Program-made: the position numbers and the translations under genes
Assembly: GCA_934045075.1 (NCBI GenBank)
Contig: OW203727.1
Coordinates: forward strand, 22,643,311-22,707,310
Length of the DNA: 64,000 nt
From: Yponomeuta sedellus
Lineage: Eukaryota > Arthropoda > Insecta > Lepidoptera > Yponomeutidae
Direction of reading: 5' to 3'
Shown here: positions 9,670 through 19,112 of the stretch, piece by piece
How the letters are laid out: each line of letters opens with the position of its first letter
Numbering within the stretch: position 1 is the first letter of the stretch
The notes under the pieces: generated by a model
Databases searched by the model: none
The model's input: only the letters and a program-made list of their open reading frames with translations
What the model was told of the DNA's origin: nothing

Positions 9670-9900
9670 CCTAATAATGGCGGTTGGCAGCCCTGCATAG
9701 GTCCCGCCCACTGCGCAGATATTTTAATTTGCATCCGCCACCTCACAGCAGCGCGCTAGTGCGCCGGAAGTGACGTCACGGACGCATCCTCGGCGCTAAA
9801 TAGTGCCGTTTACCCCGACGTGCCTTGCTGCCGGCTCCCTAATGGAATTAGGTCGGAAAATGCGGTAAGGAAAAGTCGTGTTAGCGGGTTCTAAATTGAA
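9670..9900. promoter_or_regulatory. Promoter-like motif cluster (YY1, GC box, octamer, ETS/CRE)
   Basis: In about 110 bp there are AATGGCGG (near 9675, YY1/Pho-like), CCCGCCCACTGCGCAG (GC box and NRF1-like), ATTTGCAT (9727-9734, octamer) and CCGGAAGTGACGTCAC (9764-9779, the composite ETS-CRE motif known from core promoters of housekeeping genes). The stretch is CpG-rich compared with its surroundings and matches no repeat seen elsewhere in the window. A possible splice donor (GCG|GTAAGG) is at 9865. No protein start is evident, so a non-coding first exon is the most that can be inferred. It could also be a promoter captured by a mobile element. Confidence 0.4.
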
Positions 9901-10067
9901 ACTTTAATTTTGCGGTGTACATTTTGGTCGTCAGCAGCGTTTATTAGTTACGTTACGGAGGATTCTGCAGTACCATAGACTCGTTGACCAGCGCCTTAAT
10001 TATGTAACTTACCACTCATACATCTGCGTGCTAAAGCGTAATTTTTACTTAGGTCTGCTGTATAAAT

Positions 10068-10312
10068 AATAATAATAAATATTCATGGACATATTACACA
10101 GATCTCGTGAGCCCTATACTAAGTACAACTAAATGACTTGTGTTATAGGAGCTAACTCGACGATAGATTTAATACAATAAATACATAGATAACATCCAAG
10201 ACCTGAGACAAACTAGAAAAGTTCGTTTCCTAGTTTGACCCGGCCGGGGATCGAACCCGAGACCTTCGGTTTTACAGTCAGCGTGCCAAACCGCTGCGCC
10301 ACCGAGGTCGTC
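10068..10312 (-). mobile_element. SINE-Y copy (tRNA-like head, Tyr-type loop)
   Basis: Minus-strand head GACCTCGGTGGCGCAGCGGT ... CTGACTGTAAAACC ... CTCGGGTTCGATCCCCGGCC gives clear A and B boxes. The body (AGGTCTTGGATGTTATCTAT, ATAGGGCTCACGAGATCTGT) matches a second copy at 40827-41057. The loop sequence CTGTAAA resembles that of tRNA-Tyr, but the stems are poor. Confidence 0.8.
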
Positions 10313-10596
10313 GAGGAGGAGATACGAGGCGTATGTATCACACATCGTGGATAGCGTATTTCAGTGAATATTCGGTACGTGACAGTGATATTGAGCCACA
10401 GAATGGTACGATAAAGTCCATTCGTTATTTCGTTTTTGCCCACAGATCTATACGTGAAAAGTTACATAATTAGAGCGCAGCTGACGAATGTATGGATCTA
10501 CAGCGTTTATAAAAAATCGGTAGTTTTGATCTGTTTAATGGCAAAATTTAAAAGTCAAAAAAGAATATCGATATCAACCCTTTGCCACTTTGAAAA

Positions 10597-10653
10597 AATG
10601 CCACTAGCGGTAGTCACAGGACGGTCACCCATCCAGTACCTTACAGCGCCTGA
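10597..10653 (-). mobile_element. SINE-5S fragment (5S-like block only)
   Basis: GCCACTAGCGGTAGTCACAG then GACGGTCACCCATCCAGTAC is the reverse complement of the C-box portion (CTGGATGGGTGACCGTCC). Only about 57 bp are retained. Confidence 0.65.
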
Positions 10654-10985
10654 TGAAAAATGATCTTCTACCAAAGCAGATGCCTCCTTAATGGCAAGGC
10701 TAACGACGAGAATTTATGTTAGCACTGCTATCCAGTAAAGACAAGTTCGGAGCCATGCCAATGTACTTACGACGCACGAGGGAAACGAGTGATGTTCCTC
10801 AGTGTTGCCATATGCTAGCCGACCAATTTCGTCAACTATTTGAAAAACAGTCGTTCAAAGGTAGCTTAGTTCTGGAAGCCCAAAGTAGCCTAAATTTTCA
10901 ACCATGAAGTCAGAATTACTCGCAATATGTCGTTTTTATAAAGTGCGTGTAAGTTTGTAATAGCTGTTTTGTAATATTCCTAGAA

Positions 10986-11066
10986 ATTTAAAAACCTATT
11001 TAGAGGCTAAAAATTTTTTTAATTTGTTCCTTAGCACGGGTTAGTGCATTAAAAATAAAAATAGTA
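10986..11066 (+). mobile_element. Inverted SINE-I tail with 11-bp target duplication
   Basis: TATTCCTAGAA lies at 10975-10985 and 11067-11077. Between them, minus-strand sequence (TTTAAAAACCTATTTAGAGG) is joined to plus-strand sequence (TTTGTTCCTTAGCACGGGTT to AAAAATAGT). The two halves are adjacent, non-overlapping parts of one SINE-I RNA, the classic signature of twin priming. Confidence 0.85.
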
Positions 11067-11079
11067 TATTCCTAGAATT

Positions 11080-11525
11080 TCATTTTGACGCTTTTTAAAA
11101 ACGATTTATCTCTTACAGCCCCCGGCGAAATCCAGGAGAAACTGTAATTGAATAAAGATATATACTATAAATCGAGATAGTCGGCTATAGTGACAGGTCG
11201 CCGATTACAATTTTTGTTCGCTCTTTCACTCGCCCCGAAAAGCGGTAAATCATCTAACCTGGCAACACAGCCATTCCTCAGACCGTACACTCCAAATTCC
11301 CAACAAAACACCGAAAGTTTACGTTACCGCATTCGTTTATGAAATTAATAAATGGGAATTCCAACAAAGCGGAAGAGAACATCCCGTAAGCGATAAAAGG
11401 AAAATGGAATTGTTTATTTAGTGACATCTCCGAGATATTTCCCTTTGATCAATTTTTCCGTGTGTTGCAGAGGTTTACATAAATAGTGGCACCGATTTAA
11501 AAAAATAAATAAATTTATAACTTTC
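11080..11525. other. Unassigned DNA
   Basis: No repeat family or coding frame recognised. It is moderately AT-rich. Confidence 0.5.
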
Positions 11526-11785
11526 ATCTTTTCTTCTTCAGGCTATATTAGTCCACTGCTGGACATAGCCCTCCCCTAATAAGTGCCATAGCACAAGATT
11601 GTGCCATCATTGGGAGGTAATGCCCATAATCCCCACGCTGGGCATGCGGGTTGGGGATCGCAGTTTGGTGGAATTGTACTGGAGGGGGCGCTGCTGCCCA
11701 CCTCCCGGTTTGTGCCCCTTAGTCGCCTTTTACGACACCCGCGGGAAGAATTTGGGTTGGTGCTATTCTCTAGGCCGACACCACA
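11526..11785 (-). mobile_element. LINE tail alpha
   Basis: From the left: TAGTCCACTGCTGGACATAG, CCCCACGCTGGGCATGCGGG, GTGGAATTGTACTGGAGGGG, and CGCCTTTTACGACACCCGCG (reverse complement GTCGTAAAAGGCG). It is non-coding. A 182-codon frame running from here to 12149 is a chance fusion of this tail with the SINE-L downstream. Confidence 0.85.
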
Positions 11786-12054
11786 CAGCATGATGAACCG
11801 GCCTTTGATTTCGCGTATACCAATTAGACAGCTCCTAAGGGGATTCAATTCGCAGAAGCTTAATATAATTACACAAATTCATTATCTCAAAGTTCACATC
11901 GGAGGAACAATGGAACAAAACTGGGACGATCCCACCAATGGGCCTTTTCAGCTGAAAGCACCTGCGGCGGTTTTAGACCAGCCGAACGGTGGTCAGGGAC
12001 CGAAAGCGAATAAGTACAAGGGAAAAACATTTATTTCCATTGTGACATATGCGG

Positions 12055-12285
12055 GCGGTACCAATGACCTTGTTTCTTATGTTATGTACATTAGTGAAGT
12101 TGTAGCAGCAATACTCGATGACGTTGAAGGAGTTTTCTTACACACTTAGGTTTTCCCGTGTGAGAAAAAGGTGTTGACATACCTCGGCGTTAAAAATGTA
12201 CAATGCGCGGTGGGCACGCGTGGCAATTAAGCTCATACTCTCTGGAAGAATGCCTGTGCATTGCAGTGATACGTATATAGGCTAA
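12055..12285 (+). mobile_element. SINE-L body and tail, degenerate
   Basis: ACCAATGACCTTGTTTCTTA, GTAGCAGCAATACTCG, GAAAAAGGTGTTGACATACC, GCGGTGGGCACGCGTGGCAA and a short tail with ATTGCAGTGATACGT follow SINE-L order. The tRNA-like head is missing. Confidence 0.7.
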
Positions 12286-12289
12286 ATGA

Positions 12290-12915
12290 AAAAATATATT
12301 GTTTATTAAGACGAAAACATTCTTTTAAACTCTATAAGACGAACGGGTTTTTTTTAGCGAGGTACTGCCACTGTTTATTTTGTGGCAACCTTTAAGTCAT
12401 TTATTTATAAAAATAATATTGTGATAATAAAAATGGTACTACTTATTGTTGTGATTAAGATTATTTACAATTTATTATTAGTCTAGTTATGTGCCTAGTG
12501 GTTTTATTTGTCTCTCTTTTTTTTCCTTTATCAATTTTTGTTTTCTGTTCTTTTTTTATTATTTTTTTTCTTGCTATTTGTCCTTCTATTTTTTTTAACC
12601 CATTTACAAAATCATATACCGCAATAATATTTATCACAGAGTCAGTTATAATAAAACAAAGTAAAGCTTTCAATATTTAAATTTTACAATAAATTACAAT
12701 AGAATAATAAGAATTAAAATTAAATAAAATAATGTAACAATCAAAAGTTAAAATATACAATTTCGTGTTTCACCCGACGCCTTATCTCTGTTTACTCCGA
12801 CGAGTAGTCACAAGCAAGGCGCAATAAAAGCAATTAAAATTGAAACTATTATAAAATACATATAAAATATACTTTCCCTCTCGCTCGGCCCGACAAGAAT
12901 TAAATTTGTAAAAGT
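12290..12915. other. Unassigned DNA with a long pyrimidine-rich stretch
   Basis: 12490-12600 is unusually T-rich with interspersed C (for example CTCTCTTTTTTTTCC). The rest is AT-rich with no repeat recognised. Frames across the T tract are low-complexity (FFF/KKK) and not credible as genes. Confidence 0.5.
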
Positions 12916-12917
12916 TC

Positions 12918-13000
12918 CAGCGCTCTCCCAACTGAGCCAATGGGCGACCACCGACATCAGTAAAATCTTGAACCTCTTTACAATACTCTCAATATTACGT
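12918..13000 (-). mobile_element. SINE-I fragment
   Basis: CCAGCGCTCTCCCAACTGAG and CCAATGGGCGACC then TGAACCTCTTTACAATACTC cover the 5' half of the tRNA-like part and its upstream block on the minus strand. It stops directly against a SINE-5S fragment. Confidence 0.75.
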
Positions 13001-13090
13001 TGATAACTTCTGACAGTAAGGCCCGCCACTGTCTTACAATCCTCCACCAACCCGGGGCCCGTGGTGGAGTATGGGCTAACCGTCCTGCAA
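13001..13090 (+). mobile_element. SINE-5S fragment (3' body)
   Basis: TTGATAACTTCTGACAGTAA, GGCCCGCCACTGTCTTACAA and CCCGTGGTGGAGTATGGGCT match the 3' half of SINE-5S. It is truncated before the CAGCAGTGGGG end. Confidence 0.8.
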
Positions 13091-13359
13091 TTTTTTAATA
13101 TACGTTCACTTATTCAACTGACAACATACACGTTCTGTTCACATCCTCCAGGCTGTAGCTGAAAATCAGCGATCTGTTCTACCGCGCAGATAACGACGCT
13201 GAGATACGGCCATTTTGTACTGCTCATGGTTTTTCATTGCAATTATTTTTGTTGAGTTAACGTATTTTTTATGCTTTTATTTTGTTCCTTTTGAATAAGT
13301 GTGTGAGTGTCAAAAAGCGCAAATAAATAATTAACATGTACGTTACATAGAACTAAAAC

Positions 13360-13600
13360 AAAATCATGCCGAAATTCGAACCCGCGATCTCCCGAACGTA
13401 AAGCCGGGTCCCAGACGCGTGTGACGTGTAACGTAAAATGCAACGCGAATCGTGTGTGCAGACGATATGAGCGCTACATTTAATGCTCCTAGTGCGTCAC
13501 GCAGGATTCGCGTTGCATTACACGTCATATGACGTTACACAGTACAAGCGTCTGGACCCGGCTTAAAGCCGGCATTCTACCGCTCTATGTTTAAGATTAA
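13360..13600 (-). mobile_element. tRNA-like SINE head split by a MITE
   Basis: Minus-strand CATAGAGCGGTAGAATGCCG (13590-13571) continues, after removing 13408-13563 and one duplication, into GGCTTTACGTTCGGGAGATC and GCGGGTTCGAATTTCGGC. A and B boxes are present. Family not matched to the others in this window. Confidence 0.6.
13408..13563. mobile_element. MITE with roughly 50-bp inverted ends and 9-bp target duplication
   Basis: TAAAGCCGG is present at 13399-13407 and 13564-13572. The left arm (GTCCCAGACGCGTGTGACGT ... AATGCAACGCGAATC) is mirrored by GATTCGCGTTGCATTACACG ... GCGTCTGGAC. An 8-9 bp duplication fits the hAT, P or MULE superfamilies. There is no coding capacity. Confidence 0.75.
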
Positions 13601-13914
13601 AACTAAGAATAAAAGTTCTAGATTATTTACTCTCGCTCGCTCGCTCCCAATCCATCAGCCGCGAACAACCTCAAAGGAACCGCGAAATGGTCCGTGTTTT
13701 AACTGTATTTATTCAGCGGGGTCCGCAGGCCTGGGGCTATCACCAAATTGAGTTTGGGGGAACGTTGTTGAAATTAAAGGTGCGTCGACATAGGGGCTGA
13801 AAAACGTTTCAAAGCAGCCCGGAAACGGTTCTATATTTAAGTGAAATTGAATGCAAAAAGATTTACTGCCTGGGTATACGATGCGATGATGCTAGTCACG
13901 CGTTTTAATGTCAT

Positions 13915-14070
13915 CATCGTCATCAGACTATATTAGTCCACCGCTAGAGATAGCCCTCCCCTAATGAGACCCATAACGCCCTGTCTTCAGCTTGCCGCAT
14001 CCAGCATTTGCCGGCAGTTTTTTGCAGATCGCCATCCCACCTGTCGGAGTACTTGGTCGGAGTAATGAAC
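13915..14070 (-). pseudogene. LINE tail beta: end of a reverse transcriptase ORF
   Basis: The strand-reversed sequence encodes a diverged form of the tail seen at 44915 (WDDDLRKTAGRCWMQQTEDR). Here CGCCATCCCACCTG, TGCCGGCAGTTTTTTGCAGA and CTTGCCGCATCCAGCATTTG correspond to W-D-x-D-L-x-K-T-A-G-K-C-W-M-R-Q-A. It ends with the shared TCCACCGCTAGAGATAGCCC and a CATCATCGTCATC tail on the left. Confidence 0.7.
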
Positions 14071-14234
14071 TTTCCAGTACATTTAATGCCAAATTTTGAC
14101 ATTGTATCGCCACAAAACGCGTGGCTAGTAAAAGAAAATAAATATTAATCCCGTTAGCTTTAGGGAATTTGCCCCAAACCTAAACTTAGATTAGAGAGAC
14201 TTCGTGTACCATAGTAGACAAAAATAAATATATT

Positions 14235-14410
14235 CTTTTTTTTTTAATACACTAACCAACCCGTGCTAAGGACAATTTTAAAATCCTATTTAGAGGCTAA
14301 AAATTCCACCCATGCCGGAATTTGAACCCGCGACCTCTGGCTGCCCCTGCCAGAGATCGCGGGTTCGAATCCCGGCATGGGTGGAATTTATAGTCACTAA
14401 ATAGGTTTTT
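14235..14410. mobile_element. Folded-back SINE-I pair with 15-bp target duplication
   Basis: AAAAATAAATATATT lies at 14220-14234 and 14411-14425. The left half is minus-strand SINE-I from its full tail (AATACACTAACCAACCCGTG) to the anticodon stem. The right half is plus-strand from the same region to CTAAATAGGTTTTT. The halves overlap in SINE content, so both contain the T arm (B box) and the AGGTTTTTA site. Confidence 0.88.
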
Positions 14411-14639
14411 AAAAATAAATATATTTGTTTGAAATTTTGCAGGTGTCAAAAAATTTTGTTACACCATTAATAAGCCACTTAGGTATTTCCTCTTTTATGA
14501 ACAAAGTTTTCTCTCTATCTATAGTTTTTTTCTTCGTGAAGTTCTCAATGCATAAACTTAAAAAAACATAATTTCATGAGATAACTTAAATCCTACTAAA
14601 GCACATGTGTAAAAAAATTACCAAGAAGAAATACAAATA

Positions 14640-14760
14640 TTTTAGTATTTACAAAACTCCTTCACGTCAAGAAAGACGAGACGAACCCAGACAAGTCGGG
14701 ACGAAACGAGACCAGACGAGACAAGACACGACAAGATAGACGGATAGAGGATTTAAATAT
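14640..14760. repeat. GAC/AGAC-rich low-complexity tract
   Basis: 14666-14740 is made of irregular GACGAGAC, GACAAG and GACGAAAC units with almost no T. It is probably an expanded, decayed simple repeat. Confidence 0.6.
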
Positions 14761-14821
14761 TTACAAAAAAAGTGGTACAATTGCCCGCCTACCTAAAGTT
14801 ATCTATCTAAATCTACAATAT

Positions 14822-15058
14822 TATGTCGTCTTCTTCTTTAGGCTAGTCCACTTCTGGACATAGCCCTCCCCTAATGAGCGCCATATCGCAAGGTTGTGCC
14901 ATCATTGGGGGGTGATGCCCATAATCCCCACGCTGGGCATGCGGGTTGGGGAACGCAATTTCGTGGAATTGTACTGCAGGGGGCGCTACTGCCCACTCCC
15001 CGGTTTGTGTCCCTTTGTCGCCTTTTACGCCACCCACGGGAAGAATTTGGGTTACAGC
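14822..15058 (-). mobile_element. LINE tail alpha
   Basis: GTCGTCTTCTTC tail, TAGTCCACTTCTGGACATAG, CCCCACGCTGGGCATGCGGG, CAGGGGGCGCTACTGCCCAC and CGCCTTTTACGCCACCCACG follow the alpha order. Frames reported across it on both strands are by-products of this tail. Confidence 0.85.
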
Positions 15059-15059
15059 A

Positions 15060-15815
15060 CAATATTATGTGCAGTGTACAATCATCCTTATTTAAAAGAC
15101 GCGTCCCTATTCACGATACACGCGGCGAAGGGCCGGTGGGAAACTTTCGAGATTTTGTTCTCGGCGTATAATGCCTTCAGTATTTGCTTTCCATTTTTGT
15201 CCTTTCATCTAGCCTGTATAATATCTGTCAATAAGGAAAATTTTCTGTGGTTCTTGTTCAATTTGGAAAGTTTCGAAATTGTTTTCTTTAAAACACCTGA
15301 AGGAGGTAAGAAGACAATTTCGCAACTTTCCATTTTTACTTTTACATTTTAAAACACCCGATGGAGATTGGGTAAAAATACGTTTAATGCGACCAACAAA
15401 ACACAAAATTCTTGTTAGAATAGACTGTAAAGGTGGTTCGGAGTGGTAATTCGCGCCACCAATGAATTAAAAATAATTACTTGTATTATTCTGGAAATAA
15501 TAATAATTATTATTATAAATGTTGATAGATTACATAAAAAGGTTGAAAAATTATCTTAAAATAATTATAAATACTTACATATATTTGTCTTGCATGTATC
15601 TAGTTTTGAAGTGGTTGTTCCTAGTTTATGCGAAGGCTGTGTACATTTATACTTAATGAAAAATACATCAGAACTTTCCGTATTGTGCAATACCTAGTTG
15701 TAATGTATAATGTATATTTTGCCAATGTACCAAATAAATTAATAATAATGAACTTCAAAAATCTTAACAACTGTACTATTTTTAGTACCTAAAGTCTAGA
15801 ACCTAGGGTCAACAA
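15060..15815. other. Unassigned DNA
   Basis: No family recognised. There is a short pair of AAAACACC-GA-GGAG motifs near 15290 and 15351. Confidence 0.45.
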
Positions 15816-15816
15816 T

Positions 15817-15880
15817 CTAGGACTTTAATCGATTTCCGCCAAAAACGGCCGCTTTTAGCGGAAATCGATTAAAGTCCTAG
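15817..15880. repeat. Hairpin with perfect 23-bp arms
   Basis: CTAGGACTTTAATCGATTTC plus CGC (15817-15839) is exactly mirrored at 15858-15880 across an 18-bp GC-rich loop (CAAAAACGGCCGCTTTTA). It is too short to carry a gene. It may be a minimal MITE or a structured RNA arm. Confidence 0.8.
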
Positions 15881-16055
15881 GATATTAATACTATATTCTA
15901 GGCTTTATGTTCTAAATATACTTATCACAAATATTAAGATTTTATATGTATAATTTTTGAAAAAAACAACGATTGATTTTGATTCCTTTGGTGGCGCCAG
16001 TTAGCGACCCTAAGGGCCTTAAGTCAGTTCTTTTGCCGTAGCTTGACAGGTTATT

Positions 16056-16294
16056 ATTTAGTTTTTTAATGCACTAACCCGTGCTAAGGACAATTTAAAA
16101 ACCTATTTAGAGGCTAAGAATTCCACCCATGCCGGGATTCGAACCCGCTACCTCTGGCTATCCGTGCCAGCGCTCTTTCCAACTGAGCCAATGGGCGACT
16201 CACCGGATCTACTTAACTATCTGGCACGGATTGCCAGAGGTCGTGGGTTCGAATCCCGGCATGGATGGAATTTTTAGCCTCTAAATAGGTTTTT
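16056..16294. mobile_element. Folded-back SINE-I pair
   Basis: The left part (about 16056-16220) is minus-strand from the full tail (TAATGCACTAACCCGTGCTA) to just upstream of the tRNA-like part (GGGCGACTCACC). The right part (16221-16294) is plus-strand from CTGGCACGGATTGCCAGAGG to CTAAATAGGTTTTTAA. Target duplication was not resolved. Confidence 0.8.
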
Positions 16295-16391
16295 AACACT
16301 TGCTACATGTTACATCATTTTGGAGAAAAATTTACCTGAGTTGGGGCGGTCTCCCAACACAGGTCAGTTTTTTCGCCATAAGCCACCACCA

Positions 16392-16510
16392 AATCGCGGG
16401 CTGTAGTTCGCGCGTTTTTAATTTGTTTTTTTTATTCAGCCGGGTGCACGACTATGAGCCATTGTACCAGCCAGTTCTTATTCAAATATTTATATTTATA
16501 CAAAAAAACA
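16392..16510 (+). mobile_element. Dispersed repeat module, copy 1
   Basis: AATCGCGGGCTGTAGTTCGC, TTTATTCAGCCGGGTGCACG and GTACCAGCCAGTTCTTATTC match 22106-22232 closely over about 120 bp. Class unknown. I see no tRNA-like boxes. Confidence 0.6.
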
Positions 16511-16550
16511 TTCGATTTCTTTGGCGCTGAACTCTAACATATTCCAAATT

Positions 16551-17251
16551 TGGGTTCCCTATTTCATTCCGAAAATTCTTTGTTCGAAATACGGTTCACC
16601 TACGAATGATGCTTCGAACGATTGATTGTTCGACGCCTTTTTTATCCGATGTTTTTGTTGTTCGGTGCCTTGTTACTTCGAAAACATTTTGCCGATGCCT
16701 TGTTACTTCGAAAAATGTTACAAAGGTGCATTATATTATCGATGCTTGTTTTTTAATGCTTCGTTGCTTTAAATAACGTTTTACCGAGTATGATAGTATT
16801 TTTCGTCTCTTTGGGATAAAATCAAGCACAAAATACATAATTTAAAGGATTGCTGAATTTCATAATAAATAAACATTCCTCACGACATCAGATTGCAAAG
16901 AAATGTGAACTACTCTCGAGTATGCCAGTACAAAAATAAAAAGAATTAAGCATTAAAACTTCTATCTCTGTAGGTACTTTTATCATGATCACTATTATAA
17001 GGTCATTAGATGATAATGATGTAACAAGGCATCGAACTAACAGCAATCGGTGTATTAACATTCGATAAAATTAACCGTCGCATTAAGAAGCATCGCAGTA
17101 AAGTTTTCAATGTAACGAGTCATCAAACCAACAAGCAATCGGTGTATAAACATTCGATTGAATAAGGCGTCGAATAATCAATCGTTCGAATTATCATTCG
17201 TAGGTGAACCGTATTTCGAATAAACAATTTTCGAAATAAAGTAGGGAACCC
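16551..17251. mobile_element. hAT-like non-autonomous element, 8-bp target duplication
   Basis: TCCAAATT precedes TGGGTTCCC at the left and follows GGGAACCC at the right. The inverted ends extend over 100 bp: left GAAATACGGTTCACCTACGA is mirrored by TCGTAGGTGAACCGTATTTC near 17200. Sub-terminal repeats of the form TTCGA-CGCCTT / GATGCCTTGTTACTTCGAAA are present in both arms. No transposase frame remains. The 8-bp duplication fits hAT. Confidence 0.75.
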
Positions 17252-17760
17252 TCCAAATTCAAAAAGTGTGCGGCAAAGCCACAGTCCCCCACCAAACACA
17301 TGGTTTTCATAATATTAATCCTCCCACAACTCGCTACATCAATTAGAAACCAGATAATCCCTCCCATCATCATTAATAGAAATTAAAACACCTTTGTTTA
17401 CACCATCCCTAATGATTTGGTCGGAGTAACCGCAGTGCGATGTAGGCCGGCACTGTTTACGAAGTCTGGCCATAAAATCCCTGAGTGTAAAGCCGTGTGT
17501 AGACTGAGCATATGAAAACTAGTGAAGGTGGGATAGAGATACAGATAAATCTGTTTTATGTTCCTACTGCAAGAATAGAATAAAGAAAAAAGTCACACAA
17601 ATATCATATTTATTTGTACGTGGGTTAGCTGGAAGAAAATAATATCTAGTATTAAGCTCGCCTTTGTTCCAATTATGTTTTTAGTGCAATAAATAATTTT
17701 AATTCACTCATTCTTTCATATTTTTCATATCATATAGACAATTTCCTGACTATACATAAG
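17252..17760. other. Mostly unassigned DNA with a LINE 3' remnant
   Basis: GGTTAGCTGGAAGAAAATAA then ATTAAGCTCGCCTTTG (17624-17670) matches pieces at 29607 and 53708, a retroelement 3' UTR signature. The rest is unassigned. Confidence 0.5.
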
Positions 17761-18255
17761 ACTACAGAGCCTTCGTTTAACAAAAGAACATTCGTTTGAC
17801 TAGTAAACCCTTGTTAGACTATCAAAACATCTTTTGACCAGTGAAGTGTCGTTTGACTATCGAACCCTCATTTGGCCAGCTCTGCCGTTTGACTACCGAG
17901 TCCTCTTTTGACCAGCAAGCCCTCGTTTGACCAGCCAGTCTTTGTTTGATCAGCGTATTGCCGTATGACTACAGAGTCCTCGTTTGACCAGCTAGTCATC
18001 GTTTGACCACCGTACTGTCGTTTGACTACAGAGTTCTCGTTTGACCAGCGAGCCATCGTTTGACCATCGTACTGTCGTTTAACTAGCGAGTCCTCGTTTG
18101 ACCGGCGAGTCCTCGTTTGATACCAGGTTTTGATAAACCTGGTATGACCAGCGAACTGTTGTTTGACTAGTGTGTCCTCGTTTGATCAGCGAGCCCTTGT
18201 TTGACTAGCAAGGCTTGATTTGTCTAGCGACACCTTGTTTGACTAATGAGTCCTG
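17761..18255. repeat. 19-bp minisatellite, about 26 units, with a 57-bp higher-order unit
   Basis: The unit is approximately GAGTCCTCGTTTGACCAGC. Units vary by substitutions (CTAGTC, ATCG). A group of three beginning GTA(C/T)TG(C/T)CGT(T/A)TGACTACAGAG repeats at 57 bp around 17950-18080. A minus-strand frame of 62 codons arises because 57 is divisible by three. I do not consider it a gene. Confidence 0.85.
18120..18147. repeat. 26-bp palindrome inserted in the minisatellite
   Basis: ATACCAGGTTT-TGAT-AAACCTGGTAT interrupts one 19-bp unit. The unit resumes as TGACCAGC after the palindrome, so the sequence looks inserted rather than drifted. Confidence 0.7.
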
Positions 18256-18392
18256 TCTATGTAGCACGATGGGACGAGTTACACGTTTTGTGCGGCTAAA
18301 ATATCCGAATTTCTTAAAGTGGAAAGTGGCGGCGATTGACAGTTAAAGCGTCGTTCTACCCGGGCAGGTTTGACAAGCGAGTCTTCATTTGA

Positions 18393-18498
18393 GGCTAGCA
18401 CCGTGGATAAACAACAAATTGAAATTATACTCGTTAGAGCAGAGTATAATTCTCGTTAGAGTATAATTTCCATGTGTTGTTTATCTACGGAGCTAGCC
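18393..18498. repeat. Imperfect palindrome, about 40-bp arms
   Basis: GCTAGCACCGTGGATAAACA ... GAAATTATACTC pairs with GAGTATAATTTCCATGTGTT ... CTACGGAGCTAGC. The loop itself contains a further copy of GAGTATAATTCTCGTTA. Confidence 0.75.
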
Positions 18499-18918
18499 TG
18501 GCAATATATTTAACGAGGGACGCTCATTATCAAATAGTTGTGCGAACCTCGGCCGACATGCTCTATTTACAACAGCGATGTTTAATGGCTTTCAGATTGT
18601 TTAGATTAGGCTTTCGAATATGTTATCTAGTTGCTGCTTTTGTTGTCAGAATCAGCGGAGAGTTAGTTTATTAATGAGTGGGTAGATAGACGTGGTAGCT
18701 GGTAGTCGCGGAGTCGCCAGTTCACTCACAAGTTGTTAATTATTGTACTTATTTTTGAAGTACCGTGCCCAGGAGCAGGCCCGCATTTGGCCTCTATCTT
18801 ACTTGGCAGAAAAAGTGAAAATGAGGCCAGAATTGTTGTGTCTGAAATTGTAAAAAAAATATATTTATCGCACTTGTAGATTCGAAAGCAGTTTTTTTCA
18901 TTCATCATCATTCCATTA

Positions 18919-19112
18919 TTTCCCCACCGAGGGGCGCGGGTCTCTTCTCTTCCCTAAGGAAGGAATAGGCCCGGACTTGGCCCCCACCATGGGGATTGGT
19001 GGGGGCTTGTAAGACTAGTGGCTGATCTTACTGTCAGAAGTTTTCAAGCCGCCCTAAAGCCTCTGACTTGGCTTCACGACTGCCATGTATCGACGGCAGC
19101 CGGGACCAATTC
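18919..19112 (-). mobile_element. SINE-5S body, diverged
   Basis: Minus-strand content is the 3' two-thirds of SINE-5S: AGTCGTGAAGCCAAGTCAGA, GAAAACTTCTGACAGTAAGA and CCGGGCCTATTCCTTCC, with the CAGCAGTGGGG-type end decayed. The head is absent (it fades near 19112). Confidence 0.65.

Noticed and set aside
11601..12149. 182-codon ORF, the longest in the window
   Set aside because: It runs from LINE tail alpha through unassigned DNA into a SINE-L. No domain, and both ends are known non-coding repeats.
17761..18255. CRISPR-like array
   Set aside because: Units are contiguous with no spacers, drift gradually, and the genome is eukaryotic. It is a minisatellite.
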